DNA of 64,000 bases from NCBI RefSeq assembly GCF_008180155.1, contig NZ_VSZS01000055.1, positions 90,973 to 154,972 of the forward strand, written 5' to 3'. The position numbers were made by a program, and so were the translations under genes. Below, piece by piece: positions 1 through 7,887 of this stretch. Below the pieces are notes generated by a model. That model saw only the letters and a list, made by a program, of their open reading frames with translations, searched no databases and was not told the DNA's origin. Every line of letters starts with the position of its first letter. The first letter of the stretch is position 1. The DNA is from Neoaquamicrobium microcysteis (GTDB lineage Bacteria; Pseudomonadota; Alphaproteobacteria; Rhizobiales; Rhizobiaceae).

Positions 1-1025
1 CCAGCCTGATGAAGGAGACGACGCAGGTCGGCCGCGACCGGATGACCTTTCAGGGGCTGATCGCACGCTTCCTGCGCAATCTGCGCGAGAGGCTGGAAAC
101 GCAGCACGGCGAGATGCCGGAGCATGTCGTGCTGGGGCGGCCTGTGTTCTTCATCGACGGCAACGAGGAAGCCGACCGAACCGCGCAGGACCAGCTGGAG
201 GCGGCCGCCCGCGCGGAGGGCTTCAAGCATGTCGAGTTCCAGTTCGAGCCGGTGGCGGCCGCGATGAATTTCGAGCGCGAGCTGAATGCAGAGGCGCTGG
301 CTCTGGTAGTCGACATCGGCGGCGGCACGTCGGACTTCTCGGTGCTGCGGCTTTCGCCGGAGCGCAGCCGCGCGGCGGATCGCCGAGACGATATCCTGAG
401 CACGTCGGGCGTTCATGTCGGGGGCACCGATTTCGACCGCCAGCTCAACATCGCCAGGGTAATGCCGAACATGGGGCTGGGCAGCCTGACGAAGGACGGC
501 AAGCGTCATTTGCCGGTCTGGTACTTCAACGACATGGCGACGTGGCACAAGATCAACCAGCTCTATACGCCGCGCACGATGCGCGACATCCAGCAGCTCA
601 AGCGGGAGGCTGCCGAGCCGGAAAAGCTCGACATCTACGAGCATCTGCTTGTGCACCGTTCCGGCCACCGGCTTGCCGCGCAGGTGGAGAAGGCGAAGAT
701 CGAGCTGACCGACGCGGCAGAGGCCGAAATCACGCTGAAGGAACCCGGCCTGTCGCTGGCGGTGCCCGTCACGCGGGGCGAGTTCGACGATGCCAGCGCC
801 GAGCTGGTCGGCAGGATCGAAATCGCCATCGACGACGCGCTGGCGGCTGCCGGTGTCGCGGCAGAAGCCATCGACACGGTGGTGATGACGGGCGGCGGCG
901 CGCAGGTGCCCGCCGTGAGGCGCGCAGCCGTGATACGCTTTGCCCACGCCCGCATTGCGCAGACGGACCGCTTCGGGGCAGTGGGGCTCGGGCTGGCGGT
1001 GGACGCGGCAAGGCGCTTCGCCTGA
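1..1025 (+). CDS. Hsp70-family chaperone, YegD-like (5' end outside window)
   Basis: ATPase of the Hsp70/actin fold, cytoplasmic, presumed chaperone-like. The reading frame is open from the window edge, so the N-terminus is missing; about 340 codons are visible. Counting from the first visible ATG (position 9), the second phosphate loop VVDIGGGTSDFS lies near residue 100 and the adenosine motif VVMTGGGAQVP near residue 290. The protein ends soon after the nucleotide-binding domain and has no DnaK-like substrate lid, which fits the YegD branch (about 450 residues) rather than DnaK. The catalytic role is not established for this family; partner proteins are not visible here. A small DUF1127 gene follows 88 bases downstream. 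Confidence 0.85.
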   Translation, partial: SLMKETTQVGRDRMTFQGLIARFLRNLRERLETQHGEMPEHVVLGRPVFFIDGNEEADRTAQDQLEAAARAEGFKHVEFQFEPVAAAMNFERELNAEALALVVDIGGGTSDFSVLRLSPERSRAADRRDDILSTSGVHVGGTDFDRQLNIARVMPNMGLGSLTKDGKRHLPVWYFNDMATWHKINQLYTPRTMRDIQQLKREAAEPEKLDIYEHLLVHRSGHRLAAQVEKAKIELTDAAEAEITLKEPGLSLAVPVTRGEFDDASAELVGRIEIAIDDALAAAGVAAEAIDTVVMTGGGAQVPAVRRAAVIRFAHARIAQTDRFGAVGLGLAVDAARRFA

Positions 1026-1113
1026 GCGTTCGCAGGGTGTTGGAAACCTGCTGACGCAAGGCTGTCGGCAGGGGTGTGGCAAAGTCTCCTTCCAGAACGA
1101 AAGGAGAGATCCC

Positions 1114-1281
1114 ATGCACCGCTCGCCCCTCATTTTCGCCCTCGTCGAAGACACGCTCAGCCGCTGGCGCGCCTATCGCCAGAACATGAAGGCGCGCCGC
1201 ATCATCAGCGATCTGCCGCCGCAACTGCGCAAGGACATCGGTTGGCCGGATGCGCTGCCCGACCGCACGCGCCGGAACTGA
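1114..1281 (+). CDS. DUF1127-family small basic protein
   Basis: A 55-residue arginine-rich protein. The start is fixed by a strong AAGGAGAG ribosome binding site at 1101-1108. Residues 29-44 (RIISDLPPQLRKDIG) match the conserved DUF1127 core with its terminal DIG. Related small proteins in alphaproteobacteria have been linked to RNA turnover and to phosphate and carbon metabolism; the function here is inferred only from the family. It stands alone between the Hsp70-like gene and a WYL regulator. A perfect 12-base inverted repeat begins 39 bases after its stop and could act on its transcript 3' end or as an operator of the next gene. Confidence 0.8.
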   Translation: MHRSPLIFALVEDTLSRWRAYRQNMKARRIISDLPPQLRKDIGWPDALPDRTRRN

Positions 1282-1320
1282 CGGCGGTCCTTATGACCGC
1301 ATATGGCTTTCCCTCCCGCC

Positions 1321-1350
1321 AGCCTCCTGACAGAATGTTGTCAGGAGGCT
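1321..1350. promoter_or_regulatory. Perfect 12-bp inverted repeat, likely operator of the WYL regulator
   Basis: AGCCTCCTGACA (1321-1332) is repeated in exact reverse complement at 1339-1350 around a 6-base spacer. It ends 48 bases before the ATG of the YafY/WYL regulator. A perfect palindrome of this size before an HTH regulator suggests autoregulation. It lacks a following T-run, so it is a poor intrinsic terminator for the DUF1127 gene, though a role in RNA cannot be excluded. Confidence 0.65.
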
Positions 1351-1398
1351 CCTGCCATAGTCGGCCTCCCACGTTCCGTCGTTCGAGGACCGACTTCC

Positions 1399-2088
1399 AT
1401 GCGCCGCGCAGACCGCCTTTTCCAGATCGTCCAGCATCTGCGCGGTGGACGCCTCGTGACCGCGCGCATGCTTGGCGAGCGGCTGGAGGTGTCGGAGCGC
1501 ACCATCTATCGCGACATTGCCGATCTGCAGTCGACGGGTGTGCCGATCGATGGCGAGGCTGGCGTCGGCTACCTGATGAGGGAAGGCTTCGACCTTCCGC
1601 CGCTTATGTTCACCCGTGACGAGATCGTGGCGCTGGTGGCGGGTGCGCGCATGGTTCGCGCCTTCGGCGGTGCTCAGATGGCGCGGGCGGCCGAAGAGGC
1701 GCTGGTCAAGATCGGCGCAGTGCTGCCGGACCAGGAAAAGGCGCGCATCGCACGAACCGAAATCCACATGCCCGACTGGGTGGTCAGCGACGAGCAGCGC
1801 AAACTGATCGACCTGCTCGAGCGCGCCGTCGATGCGCGCGACGTGCTCGCCATCGACTACAGCGACGAGGCCGGCAAAGCCTCCAAGCGCGAGATTCGTC
1901 CGCTCGGCCTCTGGTTCTGGGGAAAGGTTTGGACGCTGGTTGCGTGGTGCGAACTGCGCGACGATTTCCGCGCGTTCCGGATAGACCGCATCGCAGGAAC
2001 CGTGTCGGCGGGCCGCACCTTTCGCCATGAGCGCGGCAAACAGCTCGCGGACTTCTACCGCACCTGGGAAGTGCGCGGCCACGGCTGA
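1399..2088 (+). CDS. YafY/DeoR-type HTH regulator with WYL domain
   Basis: Cytoplasmic transcription factor of 229 residues. The N-terminal winged helix (about residues 2-60) contains LGERLEVSERTIYRDI, a classic HTH_11 recognition helix. The C-terminal WYL-type ligand domain spans roughly residues 130-215, with the RPLGLWFWGKVW stretch and the DFRAFRIDRI motif. I chose the ATG at 1399 because the protein begins there with the family signature MRRADRLFQIV; a longer frame from 1303 would run across the palindrome at 1321-1350. That palindrome is the probable autoregulatory site. Members of this group commonly repress themselves and a neighbouring enzyme gene; the ligand is unknown. Confidence 0.9.
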   Translation: MRRADRLFQIVQHLRGGRLVTARMLGERLEVSERTIYRDIADLQSTGVPIDGEAGVGYLMREGFDLPPLMFTRDEIVALVAGARMVRAFGGAQMARAAEEALVKIGAVLPDQEKARIARTEIHMPDWVVSDEQRKLIDLLERAVDARDVLAIDYSDEAGKASKREIRPLGLWFWGKVWTLVAWCELRDDFRAFRIDRIAGTVSAGRTFRHERGKQLADFYRTWEVRGHG

Positions 2089-2157
2089 CGCATTCCATCT
2101 CGCATTGCTCCGTCCGGCTTCCTATCTGAACGGCAACGGACAGGATTGGACATTGCG

Positions 2158-2385
2158 ATGAAATCGGGACCCGTGGCTTTTCTCTTGTGGCTGGTGGGCC
2201 TTGCAGGTTTCTGCGGGCTGCACCGCATCTATCTCGGTCGGTTCTGGACCGGGCTCCTCTGGCTTTTCACCCTGGGCCTGCTGGGCATCGGCCAGATCAT
2301 CGATCTGTTCCTGCTGCCGTCGATGCTGAGGCAGGCAAACCTTGAACGCCGGGTCGAGGAAATCGAAGCGGGCCGTGCGCGTTGA
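2158..2385 (+). CDS. TM2-domain membrane protein
   Basis: A 75-residue inner-membrane protein with two hydrophobic helices (about residues 5-22 and 32-55) joined by a short turn holding the TM2 signature GLHRIYLGRFW. The second helix carries the usual small-residue pattern GLLGIGQIIDLF. The ATG at 2158 is preferred; a TTG four codons upstream sits directly on the AGGA that would serve as ribosome binding site. Function of bacterial TM2 proteins is not established. It is convergent with trcR, with 21 bases between the stops. Confidence 0.85.
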   Translation: MKSGPVAFLLWLVGLAGFCGLHRIYLGRFWTGLLWLFTLGLLGIGQIIDLFLLPSMLRQANLERRVEEIEAGRAR

Positions 2386-2406
2386 CACACAGCCCGCGCC
2401 GCAAGC

Positions 2407-3102
2407 CTACTGATCTTCGTCTTCGTCCGTCGCGGTCGACTTGAGCGACGAAAGCTTGGCGAAGACGGCATCGGCGTCGAGTTCGTCGTCGTCCTTGGCG
2501 GGCGTCTTCTCGCGCACCTCCAGCGTCTCGGTCATCGAGGCGGGAAGCAGCGTATCGCCGGTGGGTGCGGCGGCCGGCTGGCCGCGCGAGGCGCGCTGGA
2601 CTTCCAGATCGAGGTCGATCTGCGAGCACAGGCCCAGCGTCACTGGGTCCATCGGAACGAGGTTGTTCGAGTTCCAGTGGGTGCGGTTGCGGATCTGCTC
2701 GATCGTCGACTTCGTCGTACCCACGAGGCGCGAAATCTGCGCATCCTTCAGTTCCGGGTGGTTCTTGACCAGCCATAGGATGGCGTTGGGCCGGTCCTGG
2801 CGCTTGGACAGCGGCGTATAGCGCGGCGCGCGGCGCTTGGATTCGGGGACGCGCACCTTCGGGTCGCTGAGCTTGAGCCGGTGCTCCGGATTGGCCTCGC
2901 CCTTGGCGATCTCGTCGCGCGAAAGCTGGCCTGTCATTACCGGATCGAGACCCTTGATGCCTTGTGCGGCTTCGCCGTCTGCGATCGCCTTCACTTCCAG
3001 CGGATGCAGCTTGCAGAAATTGGCGATCTGGTCGAACGACAGGGCGGTGTTGTCGACAAGCCAGACGGCGGTCGCCTTGGGCATCAGAAGCGTGTTGGCC
3101 AT
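2407..3102 (-). CDS. trcR: Cell-cycle transcriptional regulator TrcR (DUF1013)
   Basis: A 231-residue alphaproteobacterial protein. It begins MANTLLMPKATAVWLVDNTA, the strongly conserved N-terminus of the DUF1013/TrcR family, which fixes the start over an in-frame upstream ATG at 3192. A central helical region includes DAQISRLVGTTKSTIEQIRN (about residues 125-145), which has the look of an HTH. The C-terminus is acidic and probably disordered. The family is restricted to alphaproteobacteria and is named for a role in cell-cycle transcription; direct targets here are unknown. It is a single-gene unit in its orientation, with 146 bases to the methyltransferase gene upstream. Confidence 0.88.
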   Translation of the reverse strand: MANTLLMPKATAVWLVDNTALSFDQIANFCKLHPLEVKAIADGEAAQGIKGLDPVMTGQLSRDEIAKGEANPEHRLKLSDPKVRVPESKRRAPRYTPLSKRQDRPNAILWLVKNHPELKDAQISRLVGTTKSTIEQIRNRTHWNSNNLVPMDPVTLGLCSQIDLDLEVQRASRGQPAAAPTGDTLLPASMTETLEVREKTPAKDDDELDADAVFAKLSSLKSTATDEDEDQ

Positions 3103-3248
3103 GGATAAAATCCTTCTCGTTCGCCCGCGTCCCTGTCGCGGGCGGTGGGCAGAGCCACCAATTTGGGAAATCAGTGACGCATATAGCGGCATTTTGTTCG
3201 ATCCGCAACGAAAAGCGCGAATCCACGACAGCCGAAGCAGCCGACCGG

Positions 3249-3680
3249 CTAGCGGGGGATCGGCAATTCTCGCAGCGGGTCACCACCATCGATGAACATC
3301 CGGGCCTGCGGTTTCAGGAGCGCTGCTATCCGCGCCATCGCCATTGCGCCGGCCTCCGGGTGCCGCCCATCGAGCGCGCCGACCCGGATCGCAAATGCGA
3401 GATCGAACAACGGCTCGCCGGCCGCAAGCTCGAAATCCTCGATGGCCGCGTGGCGCAAGGAAAGCGCACCGGAGGCTATCTCTTCATGGCATGAGACCAC
3501 CGCCTGCGCGATGGCTTTCTGCGACCGGTCGATGGCAACAACGTGGCCGCCGCCGATCCTCCGTGCTATCTCGCGGGCTGCCGAACCGGGGCCGCAGCCG
3601 ATCTCCAGCACCCGCATGCCGAGCAAAAGCGGCAGGGCATCGACGATCGTCAGAAGGCGGGTCGAGATATGCCCGGTCAT
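3249..3680 (-). CDS. Small class I SAM-dependent methyltransferase
   Basis: A 143-residue cytoplasmic protein. Motif I, VLEIGCGPGSA, is at residues 24-34, followed by the acidic residue ending strand 2 in VVAIDRS (Asp51) and a plausible post-II region. The fold is complete enough for SAM binding, but it is shorter than the usual 200-250 residues and has little substrate-recognition domain, so the substrate cannot be guessed. Its start lies 6 bases from the end of the quinone oxidoreductase gene on the same strand, so the two are probably co-transcribed. It may be a naturally compact member or a trimmed one. Confidence 0.75.
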   Translation of the reverse strand: MTGHISTRLLTIVDALPLLLGMRVLEIGCGPGSAAREIARRIGGGHVVAIDRSQKAIAQAVVSCHEEIASGALSLRHAAIEDFELAAGEPLFDLAFAIRVGALDGRHPEAGAMAMARIAALLKPQARMFIDGGDPLRELPIPR

Positions 3681-3686
3681 TGCCTT

Positions 3687-4694
3687 TTAGGCTACGTCCA
3701 GCACGATCTTGCCGATGTGCTCGCCTTCCTCCATCCGCTCATGGGCGCGCCAGGCTTCCTTGAGCGGGAAGATCATATCCATCACAGGCGCGATCCTGCG
3801 ATCGGCCAGAAGCGGCCATACCTGCGCCTCAAGCTCCGAGGCGATCCTGCCCTTGAACTCGACCGAACGGGGCCGCAGCGTCGAGCCGGTGTGGGTCAGG
3901 CGCTTGACCATCAGCCGCGCGAAATTGGCGGTAGACTTCGGGCCTCCCAGCGTGGCGATCTGCACGATGCGACCCTCAACGGCCGCTGCCTCGTAGTTGC
4001 GGTCGACATAGTCGCCGCCGACCATGTCGAGGATCACATCGACGCCCTTGCCGCCCGTCTCGTCCTTCACGGCGGCGACGAAGTCCTGCTCGCGATAGTT
4101 GATCGCGCGGTGTGCGCCGAGCCTTACGCAGGCTTCGCATTTTTCCGCCGAGCCGGCGGTCGTGAACACCCTTGCGCCGAGCGCTCTGGCAAGCTGGATC
4201 GCCGTCGTCCCGATGCCGGAAGACCCGCCATGGACGAGGAAGCTCTCGCCCTTCGTCAGCCCGCCGCGCTGGAAGACGTTGTGCCACACGGTGAAGAAGG
4301 TTTCGGGAATGGCCGCTGCCTCGGTGAAGGTGAAGCCGTGGGGAATGGGCAGCGCATTCGTCTCATGCACCGCTACATATTCGGCGTAGCCGCCACCCGG
4401 GGTCAGCGCCGTAACCGTCTCGCCGACACGCCAGCGCCTCACCCCTTCGCCAATGGCGGCCACCTCGCCAGCAGCTTCCAGACCCGGCAGGTCGGACGCG
4501 CCGGGAGGCGGCGGATAGGCGCCCTTGCGCTGCAGGATGTCGGGACGGTTCACGCCCGCCGCACGCACGCGGATAAGGATTTCGCCTGCAGCCGGGGTGG
4601 GTACGTCACGCCTCTCCGGCTTCAGCACGAGCGGCCCGCCGGGCTCGGTGATCGCGATCGCGGTCATCTTGTCGGGAATGCTGTGCGCGGCCAT
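3687..4694 (-). CDS. NAD(P)H quinone oxidoreductase, PIG3 type
   Basis: Zinc-independent medium-chain reductase of 335 residues, cytoplasmic, expected to reduce quinones with NADPH. The N-terminal GroES-like half holds AAGVNRPDILQRKG (about 45-58), typical of the PIG3/TP53I3 branch. The Rossmann motif VHGGSSGIG is at about 154-162. The ATG at 4694 has a GAGGA ribosome binding site five or six bases upstream; a longer frame reaches 4751 but has no such site. It is followed 6 bases later by the small methyltransferase and diverges from a DUF1192 gene. Confidence 0.9.
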   Translation of the reverse strand: MAAHSIPDKMTAIAITEPGGPLVLKPERRDVPTPAAGEILIRVRAAGVNRPDILQRKGAYPPPPGASDLPGLEAAGEVAAIGEGVRRWRVGETVTALTPGGGYAEYVAVHETNALPIPHGFTFTEAAAIPETFFTVWHNVFQRGGLTKGESFLVHGGSSGIGTTAIQLARALGARVFTTAGSAEKCEACVRLGAHRAINYREQDFVAAVKDETGGKGVDVILDMVGGDYVDRNYEAAAVEGRIVQIATLGGPKSTANFARLMVKRLTHTGSTLRPRSVEFKGRIASELEAQVWPLLADRRIAPVMDMIFPLKEAWRAHERMEEGEHIGKIVLDVA

Positions 4695-4796
4695 GCTGTC
4701 CTCATGCGTCATTCGCTTGGGCGTGAGGCAATTTGCCACCACCCGCCTCACTTATGTAGACTTATCGCCCGTAAGGCAAAGCGGAGGAACAGCAGA

Positions 4797-4991
4797 ATGG
4801 CACTGTTCGACGAGGAACCGGTCAAGCCAAAGCGCGCCCACGAGATCGGGCAGGATTTGTCGATGCTTTCGGTCGGCGACCTGGAGGAGCGGATCGGTCA
4901 GCTCAAGGCCGAGATAGGCCGCCTCGAAAGCGAGCTCCAAGCCAAGGGCTCGACACGGCTTGCAGCCGAAGCGCTCTTTCGTCGCGAATAG
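4797..4991 (+). CDS. DUF1192-family protein
   Basis: A 64-residue soluble protein matching the short DUF1192 family: an N-terminal FDEEPVKPKRAHEIGQDLS segment followed by a heptad-like coiled coil (about residues 27-50, LEERIGQLKAEIGRLESEL). The start has GCGGAGG upstream at 4781-4787. Small coiled-coil proteins of this type are usually conserved in Hyphomicrobiales but have no assigned function. It is divergent from the quinone oxidoreductase gene. Confidence 0.85.
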   Translation: MALFDEEPVKPKRAHEIGQDLSMLSVGDLEERIGQLKAEIGRLESELQAKGSTRLAAEALFRRE

Positions 4992-5092
4992 GAGTGGATC
5001 GCAGGCGATCCGTCGCATATGGGCACGGTATCGCCAGAATATGCGTTAGGTTCGAATCACCCACCGACGCGAGATACGGATAGCCCGCCGAC

Positions 5093-6415
5093 ATGCTTGC
5101 CACATACCGCCCGATCTTTTCGCTTCTGCGCGGCACGGCCTTTCTGCTTGCCGCCTCGGGCCTGCACGGACTGCTCCTGCCGCTGCGCGGGCAGGCGGAA
5201 GGCTTCTCCACCGCCTCGCTGGGACTTTTCGGAACGGCTTGGGCGGGCGGCTTCATCGCCGGCTGCTATTTCGCGCCGCGCCTCGTGCGCAAGGTCGGGC
5301 ATGTGCGCGCGTTCGGCGCATTTGCCGCTTCGGGAGCCATAATCGCGCTGCTCACCGGCCTGTGGATCGACGAATATGTCTGGATCGTGCTCAGGGCGGG
5401 CACCGGCTTCACCATGGCCGGGGCGTTCATGATCATCGAGAGCTGGCTGAATGAAAAGGCGACCAACGAAAACCGTGGCACCGTCTTCGGCCTCTATATG
5501 ATGGTCACCTACGCCTCGATCATGGGCGGCCAGATGATCGTGGCGTTCGCGGACGTGAACACCGCAGCGCTCTTCATGGTGGCGGGCATCTTCTTCTGTG
5601 CGTCGCTCATCCCAACCGCCGTTTCGTCAGCGGCGACGCCGAAACCGCTTGCAGACGTGACGCTCGACCTGCGCGGACTCTATTCCAACTCTCCGGTGGC
5701 GGCTGTAGGCTGCGTGCTCGTGGGTGTGGCCAACGGCGCATGGGGCACGCTCGGCGCGGTTTACGGCGCTCGAGTGGGCATCTCCACGGCCGAGATCGCC
5801 CTGATGATGAGCCTCGTCGTGGTGGCCGGGGCGGTGACGCAGCTGCCCATCGGCCGCGTTTCGGACATCACCGACCGACGCTATGTGCTCGCGGCCGCAG
5901 CGTTCGGTGCGGCGATCTTCGCGCTTGTCTTGTTCTTCTTCGCGCCACGTTCGGGCACTGCGATCCTCATTCTCACCGCATCTTACGGCTCGCTTGCCTA
6001 CACGCTCTATTCGATAGCCGTCGCGCATGCCAACGACCACGCCAGCACGGAGGATTTCGTCAAGGTTTCCGGCGGCCTGTTGCTGCTCTACGGGTTCGGC
6101 ACGATGATAGGGCCTCTTGTCGGCGCGTTCCTGATGGCGCGGATGCGACCCGAAAGCCTGTTTCTGGCGACGGCCGCAGCCCACTTCGTGCTTGCCGGTT
6201 ATGCGATGCTGCGCACGAGGCAGCGCGCGGCGGTGCCGGTCGAGGATCGCGAGGCCTTCAAGACACTGCCGGCAGAGCGTGCGGTTACTCCACAGGCAGT
6301 GCTGCTCGATCCGCGCAGCGACACCGACAGCCATGCCGCGCCCGACGCGCCCCCGACCGACATGCCTTCGCCCGATGACGGCAAGTCGGCAGACGAGGCG
6401 CGACAACCCGATTGA
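5093..6415 (+). CDS. MFS transporter, YcaD-like
   Basis: A 440-residue inner-membrane protein with about 12 predicted membrane helices starting at residue 12. The helix 2-3 region (CYFAPRLVRKVGHVRAFG) and the motif following helix 6 (QLPIGRVSDITDRR) are the two positions of MFS signature A. The helix 4 to 5 segment AGAFMIIESWLNEKA is typical of the YcaD-like subfamily of uncharacterised efflux or sugar-type carriers. The last 60 residues form a hydrophilic, proline- and aspartate-rich tail that is probably cytoplasmic. Substrate unknown. The ArsR-type gene downstream starts 23 bases after the stop. Confidence 0.88.
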   Translation: MLATYRPIFSLLRGTAFLLAASGLHGLLLPLRGQAEGFSTASLGLFGTAWAGGFIAGCYFAPRLVRKVGHVRAFGAFAASGAIIALLTGLWIDEYVWIVLRAGTGFTMAGAFMIIESWLNEKATNENRGTVFGLYMMVTYASIMGGQMIVAFADVNTAALFMVAGIFFCASLIPTAVSSAATPKPLADVTLDLRGLYSNSPVAAVGCVLVGVANGAWGTLGAVYGARVGISTAEIALMMSLVVVAGAVTQLPIGRVSDITDRRYVLAAAAFGAAIFALVLFFFAPRSGTAILILTASYGSLAYTLYSIAVAHANDHASTEDFVKVSGGLLLLYGFGTMIGPLVGAFLMARMRPESLFLATAAAHFVLAGYAMLRTRQRAAVPVEDREAFKTLPAERAVTPQAVLLDPRSDTDSHAAPDAPPTDMPSPDDGKSADEARQPD

Positions 6416-6438
6416 GTTTCCGCAACGTCGGGTTACAA

Positions 6439-6708
6439 ATGGCCATGACACAGCCCGATGCGTTCATGGCCATAGCAGACGCCAATCGCCGCCATCTGCT
6501 CGAGGAGCTGAGGCGCGGGCCGAAGACCGTCAACGAACTGGCCAGCGGCCTGCCGGTCTCCCGCCCTGCGGTTTCGCAGCATCTCAAGGTCTTGCTGGAT
6601 ACGGGTCTCGTCAGCGCGCGCAACGAGGGGACGAAACGCATTTATGCGCTGAGCCAGCAGGGATTCCTGAAACTCAACATATGGCTGGATCAGTTCTGGG
6701 AAGAATGA
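6439..6708 (+). CDS. ArsR-type winged-helix regulator
   Basis: An 89-residue DNA-binding protein. The HTH is TVNELASGLPVSRPAVSQHL with the usual wing after it (ARNEGTKRIYAL). It has no CxC pair or other obvious metal-binding cysteines, so it belongs to the non-metal ArsR group, often fused or linked to membrane or SRPBCC genes. The start is uncertain: ATGs at 6439 and 6445 are both weakly preceded by GGG; a TTG at 6412 overlaps the MFS stop. Placement directly after the MFS gene suggests it regulates that transporter, which is inference. Confidence 0.82.
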   Translation: MAMTQPDAFMAIADANRRHLLEELRRGPKTVNELASGLPVSRPAVSQHLKVLLDTGLVSARNEGTKRIYALSQQGFLKLNIWLDQFWEE

Positions 6709-6727
6709 GGCGGGTTTCGCCGGATGC

Positions 6728-6752
6728 AAAAAGGGCGGCATGCGCCGCCCTT
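6728..6752 (-). terminator. Intrinsic terminator, shared convergent gap
   Basis: AAGGGCGGC and GCCGCCCTT form a 9-bp stem (6731-6752). On the minus strand it is followed by five T, ending the YdcH gene at 6773-6949. It lies between two convergent genes and may also slow transcription from the ArsR-type gene. Confidence 0.75.
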
Positions 6753-6772
6753 CAAGTCCAAACCGAAGTTCG

Positions 6773-6949
6773 TCAATGCCGTGTCGGCGACTTCAGTTTT
6801 TCTATCTCGTCCTTGATGGCCAGCTTGCGCCGCTTGAGTTTCACGATATCCAAGCCATCGACCGATGGATGTGCCAAGGCTTCGTCGATCTCACGCTCGA
6901 TATCACCGTGTTTACGCTGCAGCTCTGCAAGATGGGATGCAAGAGACAT
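6773..6949 (-). CDS. YdcH/DUF465-family small protein (copy 1)
   Basis: A 58-residue helical protein with the DUF465 core: an N-terminal helix ending in LQRKHGDIEREIDEAL, a short loop, then LKRRKLAIKDEIEKL. The start at MSLASHLAELQ is preferred over a far longer upstream frame because DUF465 proteins begin here, and an AGGGAGA element lies about seven bases upstream. Family function is unknown. A second member is encoded divergently 232 bases away (7182-7385), a paired arrangement seen in related genomes. Confidence 0.85.
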   Translation of the reverse strand: MSLASHLAELQRKHGDIEREIDEALAHPSVDGLDIVKLKRRKLAIKDEIEKLKSPTRH

Positions 6950-7181
6950 GATAGGCTCTCCCTTCATGGTTCCTCGATCGCACTGTCGCAGGCGTCCACC
7001 GCAGGGCGTCTGTGCATGACAGCGCGATGACACTGTGGCACCGAAATGTGGCAGTGTCGAATAGTGAGTAGTATTATTTCCCGACACGTCGAAATGTGGT
7101 ATTAGGCGCGCGCCGGTCGCGGAAGCCCCGGAGCCCGCCCGCACAGGCGTTCAGTCGCCCAGATTCTTCAGACGGTAGAGC

Positions 7182-7385
7182 ATGTCGGAACAGGAACAAG
7201 CCGAGATTCGTCTCGAGTTTGCAAAGGTCAAGCAGGAACACACGGACTTCGACGCCGCGATCAACGCCATGATCGCAATGGGCTGCGACGCGCTCCAGGT
7301 CCAGCGGATGAAAAAGAAAAAGCTGGCGCTGAAGGATCGGCTTCAGGAGCTGGAAGACCGCATCATCCCCGACATCATCGCGTGA
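7182..7385 (+). CDS. YdcH/DUF465-family small protein (copy 2)
   Basis: A 67-residue helical hairpin protein. It shares with the divergent copy the two-helix plan: [16 protein letters not shown], then a loop, then [19 protein letters not shown]. It lies 4 bases upstream of purE and is probably co-transcribed with it. No function is assigned to the family; the link to purine genes may be only positional. Confidence 0.88.
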   Translation: MSEQEQAEIRLEFAKVKQEHTDFDAAINAMIAMGCDALQVQRMKKKKLALKDRLQELEDRIIPDIIA

Positions 7386-7389
7386 GGAC

Positions 7390-7887
7390 ATGACGACAAC
7401 CAAAGCCGACGTGGCCATCATCATGGGCAGCCAGTCCGACTGGGCCACGATGCGCCACGCCGCGGAAACGCTCGATGCGCTGGGCGTGCCGCATGAAAGC
7501 CTCATCGTTTCCGCGCACCGCACGCCCAAGCGGCTCTACGACTTCGCCACCGGTGCGAAAGCGGCCGGCTTCAAGGTGATCGTCGCGGGAGCCGGCGGTG
7601 CGGCGCATCTGCCGGGCATGGCCGCCGCGCTGACGCCGTTGCCGGTCTTCGGCGTGCCGGTCGAATCGAAGGCGCTGTCGGGGCAAGATTCGCTTCTCTC
7701 CATCGTGCAGATGCCGGCGGGCATCCCGGTCGGTACGCTGGCCATCGGCAAGGCCGGCGCCGTCAATGCCGCGCTGCTGGCAGCCGCGGTGCTCGCATTG
7801 TCGGATGACGGGCTGGCGCGCCGCCTCGATGCTTGGCGCACCGCCCAGACGGACAGGGTCGCGGAGCGGCCTTCGGACGAAGCATGA
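7390..7887 (+). CDS. purE: N5-carboxyaminoimidazole ribonucleotide mutase PurE
   Basis: Converts N5-CAIR to CAIR in purine synthesis, cytoplasm. The 165-residue protein has GSQSDW at 13-18 and the active-site motif SAHRTP at 41-46, with the catalytic histidine of class I enzymes. The later loop [12 protein letters not shown] matches the substrate phosphate site. Class I enzymes need PurK, and purK follows with an ATGA overlap, so the pair is translationally coupled. GC-rich codon use is like that of its neighbours. Confidence 0.96.
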   Translation: MTTTKADVAIIMGSQSDWATMRHAAETLDALGVPHESLIVSAHRTPKRLYDFATGAKAAGFKVIVAGAGGAAHLPGMAAALTPLPVFGVPVESKALSGQDSLLSIVQMPAGIPVGTLAIGKAGAVNAALLAAAVLALSDDGLARRLDAWRTAQTDRVAERPSDEA

